From NCBI GenBank assembly GCA_963700735.1, contig CAVOYR010000004.1:186001-250000 (forward strand): a stretch of DNA of 64,000 nt. The letters are read 5' to 3'. Shown piece after piece: positions 35,741 through 45,895 of the stretch. Position numbers and translations under genes: made by a program. How positions within the stretch are numbered: position 1 is the first letter of the stretch; each line of letters begins with the position of its first letter. A model generated the notes under the pieces. It made no database searches. It had not been told where the DNA came from and was given only the letters and a program-made list of their open reading frames with translations. This DNA is from Anderseniella sp963700735. Its GTDB lineage: Bacteria; Pseudomonadota; Alphaproteobacteria; Rhizobiales; Aestuariivirgaceae.

Positions 35741-36671
35741 CTAGCGTGGCGCGGCGGCACGGGTGAGCCGGTCGTTGATGGCGAGCCCGAGGCCTTCAGG
35801 CGGGATGGGCGCAACCGCAATGATGCCTGGCACCGCTGGCATCGAGCGCGTGCAGCATGGCAAACAGGTTGGCAGCGGCCTCGGCCAGGTCGCCCGACGG
35901 TGACAGGTTCATCGCGCCCTCAATGGCGCCGAACCCCAGCATCACCTCGCCCTGCCTTGTCGCCGTTGCATTGAGCCGGACGGCTGCCTTTGGGGCGTAA
36001 TGGCTTTCAAGCTGGCCGGGAGCGACGGGTGCAGTCGTATTGGTTGCAGTCACTTGCAAGGGCTTGCCCAGCACGGCTTCGACCTGCTCGCGCGCCACGC
36101 CGCCGGGCCGGAGCAGCGCGGGCGTCTCGCCGAGGCAGGAGACGATGGTGGACTCAAGCCCAACCTCGCACGCGCCGCCGTCCAGCACTCCCCAGATGCG
36201 GCCATCAAGGCTCGCCAGCACGTGGTCGGGCTGTGTCGGGCTGATCTGGCCAGACCGGTTGGCCGAGGGTGCCGCGACCGGCACGCCGGCCGCCCGCAGC
36301 AGCTCCCGCGCCCCGGCATGGCCGGGCACGCGGATGGCGATGGAGGAGAGCCCAGCACTCACAAGCTCGCTCACCGGGCAATCCGGATGGCGTTCCACGA
36401 CAAGGCTGAGCGGCCCCGGCCAGAAGGCGTCTGCCAGCGTGCGCGCGTCGGCATTGAACCGGCCCAGCGCGAACGCTGCTTCAAGGGTTGCCACATGCAC
36501 GATCAGCGGATTGAAGCTCGGCCGGCCCTTCGCCTCGTAGATGCCTGCCACCGCCTTGCCGTTTGTGGCGTCCGCGCCGAGGCCGTAAACGGTCTCGGTG
36601 GCAAACGCGACCAGCTCGCCACGCTTCAGCGCAGCGGCAGCAAGGTCGATGTCGGTGGTGACGATGGTCAT
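35741..36671 (-). CDS. tsaC: Threonylcarbamoyl-AMP synthase (Sua5/YciO), interrupted by a +1 frameshift near 35828
   Basis: From ATG 36671. It makes threonylcarbamoyl-AMP for the t6A37 modification of ANN-decoding tRNAs. AFATETVYGLGADAT, KGRPSFNPLIVHV, VAAPSANRSGQISPT and HYAPKAAVRL are typical, the last belonging to the Sua5 C-terminal domain. The frame ends at 35796 with an odd tail (HHCGCAHPA). Removing one A (minus strand) at 35828 gives GIIAVAPIPPEGLGLAINDRL and a stop at 35741, the expected family C-terminus. It is essential in many bacteria. Confidence 0.9.
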
Positions 36672-36769
36672 CTGGGATAGTAGAAGAAGGGTCCAGGTTG
36701 CAGGCACATGGCGTTCATTGCCGTCATCGCAACGCTGGCGTCAAGAATAACCATGAGGACCGCGCGCGC

Positions 36770-38527
36770 ATGTTCACCCCCCAGACCACCACGCTGATTG
36801 ACACCCTCAACGATGTCGCAGGCCTCGATGGCCTGATCGGCGACGGCGTCATGGGGGACCTGTCGTCCGACCTGGTCTCAGCGGTGCTGGAGGAGGCTGG
36901 CCGGTTTGCCGCAGACATCATTGCCCCGCTCAACCAGGCGGGCGACCGCCATGGCTGCACGCTGGACACCGCCACCCATGCCGTGACCACCGCGCCGGGC
37001 TGGAAGCAGGCCTATGCGCAATGGGTCGAGGCCGGTTGGGGCGCGTTGCCGGCACCGGAGGAGTTCGGCGGGCAAGGGTTGCCGACGCTGGTATCGCTGG
37101 CGGTGCAGGAATTGTGGAACACCGCAGCCAACGCCTACGGCATCGGCACGCTTCTGACGCAAGGCGCGGTCGAGGCGCTGGAGGAACACGCAACGGACGA
37201 GTTGAAGGAGCTGTACCTGCCGAAGATGGTATCCGGCGAATGGACCGGTACCATGAACCTCACCGAACCGCAGGCCGGCTCCGACCTGTCGGGCGTCAGG
37301 ACGCAGGCCCGGCCCAATGGCGACGGCACCTACGCAATCACCGGTACCAAGATCTACATCACCTACGGTGAGCACGACCTGACCGAAAACATCATCCACC
37401 TGGTGCTGGCACGGCTGCCGGAGGCCCCTGAAGGCACCCGTGGCATTTCGCTGTTCCTGGTGCCGAAGTTCCTGCTCGACGGGGACGGCACCCTGGGCCG
37501 CCGCAACGACGTGAAGTGCATCGGCCTTGAACACAAGCTCGGCATTCACGGCTCGCCCACCTGCACCATGCGCTATGGCGACGAAGGCGGTGCGACCGGC
37601 TGGCTGGTGGGCCAGGAAAACCGCGGGCTGAACTGCATGTTCACGCTGATGAACAACGCGCGGCTGCACGTGGGCATGCAGGGCGTGGCCATTGGCGAGC
37701 GCGCCTTCCAGCAGGCATTGGCGTTTGCCAGCGAACGCAAGCAGGGCCGTAACAAGGGTGACGCCAACCCGGTGGCGATCATCAACCACCCGGACGTGCG
37801 CCGCATGCTGATGGACATGAAGACAAAAGTGCAGGCAGCACGCGCCATCTGCTACCTGTGCGCCCGTGCCATCGACCTGTCGCGCAAGGCATCCACCGCC
37901 GATGAACGCGCTTCACAGGCCAGTCTTGCCGCCTTGCTGACACCGGTCGCCAAGGCATTCTCGACCGACATTGGCGTCGAGGTGGCCTCCGACGGCGTGC
38001 AGGTGCACGGCGGCATGGGCTATGTCGAGGAGACGGGTGCGGCCCAGCACCTGCGCGATGCGCGCATCACCCCGATCTATGAAGGCACCAACGGCATCCA
38101 GGCGCTCGACCTGGTCACCCGCAAGCTGCCGCTGGACAATGGCGAGACAGTCGCTGCGCTGGCGAAAGCCATGCACGCCGTGGCGGACGAGCTTGGCGAG
38201 CAGGGGCAGGAGCTTGTCTCTGCGGTGTCGTCCTTCGAGGCGACCTCCCGGCAACTGGCCACGTGGCTGGCGGATGGTGACGAGCGCGCCATTGCCGCCG
38301 CCACGCCGTTCCTGCGGCTGTTCGGCTTGACGCTGGGGGCTTACGGCCTTGGCAAGCAGGCGCTTGCCGCGCGCGGCCGCAATGCACCGGGCGCTGCCCA
38401 CAAGGCGCAGATGTTCAACTATTTCTCCAGGGTGCACCTGCCGCAGGCGGCCGCACTCGCCAGCATCATCGCCAACGGTGCAGGCGCCATCACCGGCGTA
38501 ACAGGGGATGTGCTGGCGGTGGTGTGA
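36770..38527 (+). CDS. Acyl-CoA dehydrogenase, ~600-aa DmdC-like family
   Basis: 585 aa from ATG 36770. The standard acyl-CoA dehydrogenase core shows MNLTEPQAGSDLSGVRT and the FAD/substrate site YVEETGAAQHLRDARITPIYEGTNGIQ with the catalytic Glu of YEG. It carries the extra C-terminal region ending FSRVHLPQAAALASIIANGA found in the long family that includes 3-methylmercaptopropionyl-CoA dehydrogenase (DmdC). Electrons would pass to ETF/ETF-QO. A sulfur-compound substrate is only a possibility. It is divergent from tsaC. Confidence 0.9.
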   Translation: MFTPQTTTLIDTLNDVAGLDGLIGDGVMGDLSSDLVSAVLEEAGRFAADIIAPLNQAGDRHGCTLDTATHAVTTAPGWKQAYAQWVEAGWGALPAPEEFGGQGLPTLVSLAVQELWNTAANAYGIGTLLTQGAVEALEEHATDELKELYLPKMVSGEWTGTMNLTEPQAGSDLSGVRTQARPNGDGTYAITGTKIYITYGEHDLTENIIHLVLARLPEAPEGTRGISLFLVPKFLLDGDGTLGRRNDVKCIGLEHKLGIHGSPTCTMRYGDEGGATGWLVGQENRGLNCMFTLMNNARLHVGMQGVAIGERAFQQALAFASERKQGRNKGDANPVAIINHPDVRRMLMDMKTKVQAARAICYLCARAIDLSRKASTADERASQASLAALLTPVAKAFSTDIGVEVASDGVQVHGGMGYVEETGAAQHLRDARITPIYEGTNGIQALDLVTRKLPLDNGETVAALAKAMHAVADELGEQGQELVSAVSSFEATSRQLATWLADGDERAIAAATPFLRLFGLTLGAYGLGKQALAARGRNAPGAAHKAQMFNYFSRVHLPQAAALASIIANGAGAITGVTGDVLAVV

Positions 38528-38546
38528 AATCCCAGCAACGACGCCA

Positions 38547-39545
38547 TCACGCCAGCGCGTGGGCCTCGCCGTCTTCCTCGCTGCTGCGCTGGATGGCCAG
38601 GCCCGAGGCGACTACGCACAGCGAGGCCACGTCCTCACCGCGATCCTGCCGGATGACGCCCGGCTGGATGGTGACCGCCGCAAACCCCGCATCGCGCAGC
38701 AGGCCCGCTATATAGACCTGCGAGTGGGCAAACCGGCGGCTTTCGCGCAACTCGACCGGGCTTGAGCCTTCCTCCACGGTGAACGCCAGGTACCCGCCGG
38801 GTGCAAGCGAGGCCGCGCACCAGCTGATGATCCGCTCCAGCGCACCGAGGTAGATGAACACGTCGGCGGCCACGATCAGGTCATGGCGCTGCCCGCCGAG
38901 CGCCAGCTGCGCGATGTCATGTTTTTCAAGCACGTCATAAATCCGTTTGGCCTGTGCCTGCCCCAGCATGCCGGCGGAAATGTCGTACCCGGCAAGCAGG
39001 TCGCAATGTGGCCGCAGCAACTCGCCCATCAGGCCGGTGCCGCAGCCGAGGTCGAGCGCACTGGCTGCGTGCCTGAAGCCTTCCCCGTGCAAGCCTTGCA
39101 GGACCATCTGGGGGCCGCGATAGTTGAGCTTGCCCACGAGCGAGCGATCGAAATCCGGCGCATACTGGTTGAACAGTGTCTCGACGAAGGCTGCCGGCAT
39201 GGACTCCTGCACCGGTGTGGCGCGCAACAGGTCGCGCTTCAACCCGGCTCCCAGCGGATCTGCCGGATCATGTGCGACGGCGGTGTCAAAGGCGTTGGCT
39301 GCTGTATCGGCCTGGCCCGCCTGCTCAAGCATTTCGCCCAGCCGGAACCAGCCTGCGGCCCAGTGGGGATCAAGCTCCAGTGCGCCGGTCATCACCTCGA
39401 TGGCGGCATCGAGGTCGCCTTCAAGCGCCAGCGTATCGGCATACATCGCGCGCCGGTCCGCACGTGGATCGGCAGAGGGAAACGGTATTGCAGCCAAGAT
39501 CGGTCTACTCGGAAAGGGCTCGCAGGCAATGCCGTAAGCAGGCAC
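38547..39545 (-). CDS. TPR-containing SAM-dependent methyltransferase
   Basis: 332 aa at most; an internal Met (MYADTLALEGD, about residue 34) is a plausible later start. The first part has two TPR-like helical pairs (DLDAAIEVMTGALELDPHWAAGW; ADTAANAFDTAVAHDPADP). From about 160 a class I methyltransferase follows with LDLGCGTGLMGELLRP, a YDIS acidic turn and AADVFIYLG. This domain pair is known in putative protein or lipid methyltransferases; the target is unknown. It is convergent with the acyl-CoA dehydrogenase gene. Confidence 0.87.
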   Translation of the reverse strand: MPAYGIACEPFPSRPILAAIPFPSADPRADRRAMYADTLALEGDLDAAIEVMTGALELDPHWAAGWFRLGEMLEQAGQADTAANAFDTAVAHDPADPLGAGLKRDLLRATPVQESMPAAFVETLFNQYAPDFDRSLVGKLNYRGPQMVLQGLHGEGFRHAASALDLGCGTGLMGELLRPHCDLLAGYDISAGMLGQAQAKRIYDVLEKHDIAQLALGGQRHDLIVAADVFIYLGALERIISWCAASLAPGGYLAFTVEEGSSPVELRESRRFAHSQVYIAGLLRDAGFAAVTIQPGVIRQDRGEDVASLCVVASGLAIQRSSEEDGEAHALA

Positions 39546-39744
39546 TGGTGGGCGGGCGTCAAACGCTTGAAACGGCAGCGTCGCGCGCCATTAGATCGCG
39601 GGGCCTTGCGCTGTCAACGGGTCATCTTTGCCCGGCTTGTGGGGATGACTGGTGGCGGTATCCGGCTTGGGCCTTGATTAGCGGGGGTGAATCCGCCCAC
39701 TATCTGACCACACCTCAATTGCCGTGACTGTTCCCGGAGACTTG

Positions 39745-40708
<964 letters not shown>

Positions 40709-40716
<8 letters not shown>

Positions 40717-40957
40717 TGCGCCACAGGACATTTCGGCAATGAGCTTCGAGGCCGCGCTGGCCGAGCTTGAAGCCATCGTCGAGAAGCTGGAAGCCGGCAA
40801 GGTCAGCCTCGAGGATTCGATTTCGATCTACGAGCGCGGCGAAAAGCTGAAAGCCCATTGCGACAGGCAGCTCAAGGCTGCAGAAGCCCGCATCGAGAAG
40901 ATCACGCTCAAGTCTGACGGGTCCGCCGGTGGCACCGAACCACTCGACGTGGACTGA
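40709..40957 (+). CDS. xseB: Exodeoxyribonuclease VII small subunit
   Basis: 82 aa, the usual size. MSFEAALAELEAIVEKLEAGKVSLEDSISIYERG is the highly conserved XseB helical hairpin. It forms exonuclease VII with XseA, which is not in this window. The start overlaps the deacetylase gene and the stop overlaps the tlyA GTG start by 29 bases. Confidence 0.95.
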
Positions 40958-41717
40958 CCATCCGGCATGGGCAGCGAGTTCGAAACTGCGGCTCGACCAG
41001 GCATTGGTTGCCCGAGGGCTTTCACCCAGCCGTGCCCGCTCAAGAGACCTCATTGATCGCGGATTTGTATCCGTGAACGATACAATAACGCTCAAAGTTG
41101 CTCAAATGATACAAGTTTCGGATCGAGTGAGCGTATCCGATGCGGCGGGTGGCCATGTATCACGGGCAGCTGGCAAGCTGATCGCCGCGCTGGACGGCTT
41201 CGAGATTGATGTGGCTGGCCTCAATTGCCTCGACATCGGTGCCTCCACCGGCGGCTTCACCCAGGTCTTGCTGGAGCGGGGCGCAGCCCGTGTCATCGCC
41301 ATCGACGTTGGGCATGGCCAGATGCACAACTCTATTGCCGCGCTGCATGAGGTGACGCTGATTGAAGGTCTTAACGCCCGCGACCTTAATGCCTCCCATC
41401 TGGGCGGCTTTCCGCTCGAGATGATTGTCAGCGACGTCAGTTTCATCTCGCTGAAGCTGGCCCTGCCGCCGGCCTTGCAGCTGGCAGTGCCGGGCGCAAC
41501 GCTGGTCGCGCTGGTCAAGCCGCAGTTCGAGGCAGGCCGCGACAACATCGGCAAGGGCGGCATCGTGCGCGACGAGGCGGTGCGCGAGCGCGTGTGCGAC
41601 GGCATCCGCACCTGGCTGACGCAGGAGATGGGCTGGCAGGTGCAAGGCCTGCTGCCATCGCCTGTCACCGGCAGCGACGGCAACCAGGAATACCTGGTCG
41701 CTGCCCGCAAGGCTTGA
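40929..41717 (+). CDS. tlyA: TlyA family 2'-O-rRNA methyltransferase (S4 + FtsJ domains)
   Basis: 262 aa from GTG 40929, inside the xseB 3' end. The S4 RNA-binding domain is LRLDQALVARGLSPSRARSRDLIDRGFVSVND (about 20-52). The FtsJ-like methyltransferase has LDIGASTGGFTQVLLERGA, IDVGHGQMH and SDVSFISLKLALP. TlyA methylates cytidines in 16S/23S rRNA and influences capreomycin sensitivity in mycobacteria; in databases it is often called hemolysin A. The precise start is uncertain because no downstream in-frame ATG precedes the S4 domain. Confidence 0.92.
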   Translation: MAPNHSTWTDHPAWAASSKLRLDQALVARGLSPSRARSRDLIDRGFVSVNDTITLKVAQMIQVSDRVSVSDAAGGHVSRAAGKLIAALDGFEIDVAGLNCLDIGASTGGFTQVLLERGAARVIAIDVGHGQMHNSIAALHEVTLIEGLNARDLNASHLGGFPLEMIVSDVSFISLKLALPPALQLAVPGATLVALVKPQFEAGRDNIGKGGIVRDEAVRERVCDGIRTWLTQEMGWQVQGLLPSPVTGSDGNQEYLVAARKA

Positions 41718-41748
41718 AACCGGCGCGCACAAGGCGCATTTTGTGTCC

Positions 41749-42799
41749 ATGCTGAACCCCATCGAAAAACTCTCCTATGCCGCCCGCCAGGGTGCCCGCG
41801 TTGCCTGGTACATGGGCCACGGTTTTGCCACCGGCCAGTTCCGCGAGACCAAGTCCGGCGTGTCGGACGTGACCCGCGAACGCCCGCGCCAGAAAGGCCC
41901 CGGCCTCGAACGGCTGATGCGTGACCTGGCAGCGTGTTTTCAGCGCGACCTCGACAATGCCTCGAAGGGTTATTACCCGTTGCCACGCGATGCCGACGGC
42001 TCGCCGGCGCGGCTGCTCAAGACCTCGCGTGCCTTCATGGCGGATGTGCCCGTGGCAGCCGAGCGCAAGGCGCAAGGCAAGGGCACCGAAGTCTATTCGC
42101 CGGAGAAGGCGGACGAGTTGCCTGCGTATTTCCTGCAGAATTTCCACTACCAGACCGGCGGTTACCTGACCGAGGAATTGGCCGAGATCTACGACATGCA
42201 GGTGGACGTGCTGTTTTCGGGCTCCACCAATGCCATGCGCCGCGAATGCCTGGTGCCGCTGGCCGGGTGGATGCAGGGCCGTGACCAGCGCACGGTGCAT
42301 CTGGCTGATGTCGCCTGCGGCACGGGCCGGTTCGGCCGCTTCGTCAAGCAGGCCTACCCGCGCATCAACCTCACCCTGTCGGACCTGTCGGACGCCTACC
42401 TGGCCGAGGCAAGGCGGCACCTGTCTGACTATTCCGGCATCCGCTTTGAAGCGGCAAATGCCGAAAAACTGCCATTTGAAGACAACAGCATCGACGTGCT
42501 GACCTCGATCTTCCTGTTCCACGAGGTACCGCCGAAGGTGCGCCGCATCATTGCCGCGCGAGTGGGCAAGGGTGCTGAAACCCGGTGGCCGGCTGATCTT
42601 CATGGACTCGCTGCAACTGGGCGACACTGAAGGCTATGACGGCATGCTCCAGTCATTCCCGATCAATTTCCACGAGCCGTATTATGGCAGCTACATCAAG
42701 GAAGACCTTGCGCAGATCTTCACCGGTGCCGGCCTGACCCATGTCGAAAGCCGTGCCGTTTTCCTGTCCAAGCTGGTGGTGTGCGACAAGCCGGCCTGA
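41749..42799 (+). CDS. SAM-dependent methyltransferase, interrupted by a +1 frameshift near 42556
   Basis: Start ATG 41749 (GTG 41743 alternative). An unusual N-terminal region of about 185 residues (YAARQGARVAWYMGHGFATGQF) precedes a class I methyltransferase domain: LADVACGTGRFGRFVKQAYP, LSDLSDAYL, FEAANAEKLPFEDNSID. The first frame ends at 42630 in nonsense. Dropping one G at 42556 gives RRIIAREWARVLKPGGRLIFMDS and a stop at 42799, restoring the usual motif. Target unknown. The stop abuts the convergent HAD dehalogenase stop (TGATCA). Confidence 0.85.
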
Positions 42800-43516
42800 T
42801 CAGCAGCCCATCTGGCCGGCCAGGTCCGTGAAACTCGCCGCCACATGGGTCCATGTGCCCTCGCGAGGGGGCGCAATGTCGATGCCGGGGCCGAACTCGT
42901 CGGGCCGCAACACGTAGGATGTAGCAAATCCAAGCTCGGCGGCGGCTTCAAGGTCGTCCTGGTGGGCGGCCACCATCATGCATTCATCAGGTTTCAATCC
43001 CAGCGCATCCGCAGAGCCGAGGTAGGCCTGCGCGTCGGGCTTGTAGGCCTGGGCCACCTCTGCCCCCAGCACCACGTCCCACGGCAACCCGGCGCGCTTG
43101 GCCATGTTGGTGATCAGCGCGATGTTGCCGTTCGAGCACGGCGCGATGATGAACTTAGACTTGAGCCGCGTCAGCCCCTCGACCACGTCGGGCCACGGAT
43201 CGAGCCGGTGCCAGGCGGTGACCAGCCGGTGGCGGTCCTCGCCGGTGGGCGCATCGATGCCGTGACTGGCAAGGCAGGCCAGCAGGTTTTCCTCGTGCAG
43301 GATGTCGAGGCGCACGAAACCGCGCTTGCCGGCGCGGATCTTTTGCATCGCAGGTTGATACAAACCACGCCACTCATCAGCGATAGTTGCCCAGTCCGCA
43401 ACAATATTGCGGTCATGACCCCAGCCGGAGAGTTCGCGGATGATGCCGGACCGCCAGTCCACCACCGTGCCGAACACGTCGAACAGCAGTGCCCTGGTGG
43501 CATATCCGGTTGTCAT
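42800..43516 (-). CDS. Haloacid dehalogenase type II (HAD superfamily)
   Basis: 238 aa. HAD motif I is LLFDVFGTVVDWR (nucleophile Asp about 13), motif II is the Ser/Asn of IAPCSNGN, and motif III/IV is the Lys of AQAYKPDAQAY with MVAAHQDDLEAA. This fits L-2-haloacid dehalogenase type II, which hydrolyses 2-haloacids to D-hydroxyacids. The start overlaps the aroC stop (ATGA type), so it is likely transcribed with aroC. Confidence 0.92.
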   Translation of the reverse strand: MTTGYATRALLFDVFGTVVDWRSGIIRELSGWGHDRNIVADWATIADEWRGLYQPAMQKIRAGKRGFVRLDILHEENLLACLASHGIDAPTGEDRHRLVTAWHRLDPWPDVVEGLTRLKSKFIIAPCSNGNIALITNMAKRAGLPWDVVLGAEVAQAYKPDAQAYLGSADALGLKPDECMMVAAHQDDLEAAAELGFATSYVLRPDEFGPGIDIAPPREGTWTHVAASFTDLAGQMGC

Positions 43517-44608
43517 GCGCGGTCACCGTTCTGTCCGCGATGGCGCAGGTAATGGTCCGCCAGCACGATGGCCATCATGGCCTCGCCCACCGGTACGGCC
43601 CGGATGCCGACGCACGGGTCATGCCGGCCCTTGGTGACGATTTCGGTCTCGTTGCCGTTTGCATCGACCGTGCGGCGTGGCGTCAGGATCGACGAGGTCG
43701 GCTTGACCGCGAACCGGCAGACAACGTCCTGGCCCGTCGATATGCCGCCCAGGATGCCGCCGGCATTGTTGGACAGGAATTGCGGCTGGTTGCCCTTCAT
43801 GCGGATTTCGTCGGCGTTTTCCTCGCCGGTGATGGCGGCAGCGTCGAACCCGTTGCCGATCTCCACTCCCTTGACGGCGTTGATGCTCATCATGGCCGAG
43901 GCGAGGTCCTGGTCCAGCTTGCCATAGACCGGCGCGCCCCAGCCTGCCGGCACGCCTGACGCGACAACCTCGATCACCGCACCGCACGATGAGCCCGCCT
44001 TGCGGATGCCGTCGAGATAGCTTCTCCCAGGCGGTTGCGGCCTCTGCATCCGGGCAGAAGAACGGGTTGTTGTTGACCTCCGCCCAGTCCCAGTTGCCGC
44101 GGTTGATCCGGTGCGGGCCCATCTGCACCAGCGCGCCGCGCACCTCGACCTGGGGGATCACCTTGCGCGCAACCGCCCCGGCGGCAACCCGTGCGGCGGT
44201 TTCGCGCGCCGATGACCGTCCGCCGCCGCGATAATCGCGCACGCCGTACTTTTCCATGTAGGTGAAATCGGCATGACCGGGCCGGTACTTGTCGCGAATA
44301 TCGGAATAGTCCTTCGACCGCTGGTCGACGTTCTCGATCATCAGCGCAATCGGCGTGCCGGTGGTTACCTGCCCGCCGGTGCGGTCATCCTCGAACACGC
44401 CGGACAGGATCTTCACCTGGTCAGGTTCCCGGCGCTGCGTGGTGAAGCGGTTCTGGCCCGGCTTGCGCTTGTCGAGGAAGCCCTGGATATCGGCCTCGGT
44501 CAGTTTCAGGCCGGCCGGGCAGCCGTCGACCACGCACCCGAGCGCCACCCCGTGGCTCTCGCCGAACGTGGTGATGCGGAACATGTGGCCGAATGAATTG
44601 TGTGACAT
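43513..44608 (-). CDS. aroC: Chorismate synthase, interrupted by a +1 frameshift near 44030
   Basis: The last step of the shikimate pathway (EPSP to chorismate, FMN-dependent). The N-terminal part shows MSHNSFGHMFRITTFGESHG, the conserved GESHG site, then PGQNRFTTQR and GGGRSSARET. The C-terminal part in the next frame has the characteristic NGFDAAAITGEENADE and GGISTGQDV. Removing one C (minus strand) at 44030 gives TAWEKYLDGIRKAG and one normal protein of about 364 aa. Both halves are otherwise well conserved, so I treat it as one functional gene with a probable sequence error. Confidence 0.93.
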
Positions 44609-44687
44609 GGATGGGCGCCCTCTGGTCCTCGTGTATGTAGGCGAGGGCGCCCGCTTGCGTCAAACCCTTATGGCTGGCTCACGCCAC

Positions 44688-45071
44688 TCAGCGCGCATAC
44701 ACCCGCACCACCGGCGCACGGCCCGGCAGGAACTTCGAGTAGACCATGGCGATCCGGCGGATGTCGCGGCGGTTGCCGCGCAGGTCGATGGCGCGTGAGC
44801 AGGTGCCGGGCACGAACAGGTTGCGCAACGCCACGTCCTGGCTGCCACCATTGCGGAACACGATGCGCATGCGCTGCATGGCCAGCGGAGCCCGCGATAC
44901 GCATATGCGCACCGCCCGGTGGCGGTCCCGGCCACGCACGGTGATGACATCGCGGTCGCGCAGGTGATCAGCCTGCTTGGTGCCGATGAGTTCCCACGCC
45001 TGCGCGGGAGCAGCAACGCTGAACAGGCACGCGGCGGTGGCGGCAGCAGCAAGAACGGTTCTGAGTGACAT
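44688..45071 (-). CDS. Secreted basic protein, unrecognised
   Basis: 127 aa from ATG 45071 with a clear signal peptide (MSLRTVLAAAATAACLFSVAAPAQA). The mature part is Arg-rich and beta-strand-like: DRDVITVRGRDRHRAVRICV, RIVFRNGGSQDVALRN, DLRGNRRDIRRIAMVYSK, ending VVRVYAR. Two Cys could pair. Similar small periplasmic beta-sandwich-type proteins are known in Rhizobiales, but I cannot name the family. Confidence 0.7.
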   Translation of the reverse strand: MSLRTVLAAAATAACLFSVAAPAQAWELIGTKQADHLRDRDVITVRGRDRHRAVRICVSRAPLAMQRMRIVFRNGGSQDVALRNLFVPGTCSRAIDLRGNRRDIRRIAMVYSKFLPGRAPVVRVYAR

Positions 45072-45150
45072 GAGAATCAGGCTCCATGGTTGATCCAGGA
45101 AGCGAGATTTGCGCAGGTTTTGCGGTAATCTTGTGGCAGGTTTCCTGACG

Positions 45151-45759
45151 TTACGGTGCAGGTTTGCTGGCCCTGAACCACTCGATGCCGCCATCCCTCA
45201 GACAGTAGAATTTCCACTGCGGATTGGGCAGCAACGGTATCTCGCGCACCGCCAACCCAAGCACCAGCCCGCGCACGATCCGGCTGATGCCGCCATGCGC
45301 CACGGCAAGGGCCGGTCCGGTCAGGCTGTCGAGCCAGTCGCGCACCCGCGCCGTTGCATCGGCGTAGCTCTCGCCGCCGTCCGGACGCCATGCGTGATAG
45401 GCTTCCGGGTCGCGGTCAGGGTCGATGCCAAGCGCGTTCAGCTCGGGCCATGTCTTGCCTTCTGCCGTGCCGAAATGCAGTTCGATCAGACGTGCGTCGA
45501 TCGTCACGGCCGGTTGCGCGGCCCCGTAGGCATCGAGAATGTGGGCAAGTGTCTGGCGTGGCCGGCCCAGCGGGCTGACATGGATCTGCAGGTCATCGAG
45601 ACTGTCATGCAGCTGGCGAAGGCTCTGCGCGATGGCTTTGGCCTGCGCGTGGCCGGTCTCGTTCAGGTCCGTGTCGGTCTGGCCCTGGATACGCCGGGTC
45701 TTGTTCCAGTCGGTCTCGCCATGCCGGATGAACCAGATGTCAGGGTAGCGTTTGGTCAT
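45151..45759 (-). CDS. Histidine phosphatase family protein (phosphoglycerate mutase-like)
   Basis: 202 aa. The RHGETDWN catalytic motif (about 12-19, phospho-His of RHG) and the second His in AVAHGGISRIVRG fit the histidine phosphatase superfamily, with HFGTAEGKTWPEL containing the usual Glu. The substrate is unknown (broad-specificity phosphatase or alpha-ribazole-type). Its 5' end is duplicated just upstream, bracketing a palindromic element; a 43-codon ORF ending there overlaps its ATG as ATGA. Confidence 0.9.
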   Translation of the reverse strand: MTKRYPDIWFIRHGETDWNKTRRIQGQTDTDLNETGHAQAKAIAQSLRQLHDSLDDLQIHVSPLGRPRQTLAHILDAYGAAQPAVTIDARLIELHFGTAEGKTWPELNALGIDPDRDPEAYHAWRPDGGESYADATARVRDWLDSLTGPALAVAHGGISRIVRGLVLGLAVREIPLLPNPQWKFYCLRDGGIEWFRASKPAP

Positions 45760-45872
45760 CCGTCAAGCCCGTGAAGCCGACTGCCTTTCCTGCCGGGCAA
45801 CCTGCCGGAAAACCGGTTCCCACTTTTCCGGTTGCCCGGACTGGTCTCGCCATGCCGGATGAACCAGATGTC
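45712..45872. repeat. 30-bp perfect direct repeat flanking palindromic copy A
   Basis: Bases 45712-45741 (inside the phosphatase gene, coding for DIWFIRHGET) recur identically at 45843-45872. The copies lie either side of the palindromic element. Confidence 0.9.
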
Positions 45873-45887
45873 GGGAAATTCAGTCAT
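45756..45887 (-). CDS. 43-codon ORF: duplicated phosphatase 5' end fused to a palindromic repeat
   Basis: It starts MTEFPDIWFIRHGET, nearly identical to the phosphatase start MTKRYPDIWFIRHGET, then reads through the hairpin element (PGNRKSGNRFSGRLPG) and stops so that its TGA overlaps the phosphatase ATG. It is probably a by-product of the duplication rather than a functional protein, but it could act as a translated leader. Confidence 0.45.
   Translation of the reverse strand: MTEFPDIWFIRHGETSPGNRKSGNRFSGRLPGRKGSRLHGLDG
45793..45839. repeat. Palindromic repeat, copy A (Rhizobiales CCGGAAAACCGG type)
   Basis: Outer arms CCGGGCAA (45793-45800)/TTGCCCGG (45832-45839), a 4-nt left bulge, inner arms CCGGAAAA (45805-45812)/TTTTCCGG (45824-45831), and an 11-nt loop. 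All pairs are perfect. Confidence 0.85.
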
Positions 45888-45895
45888 GTTGGGTC

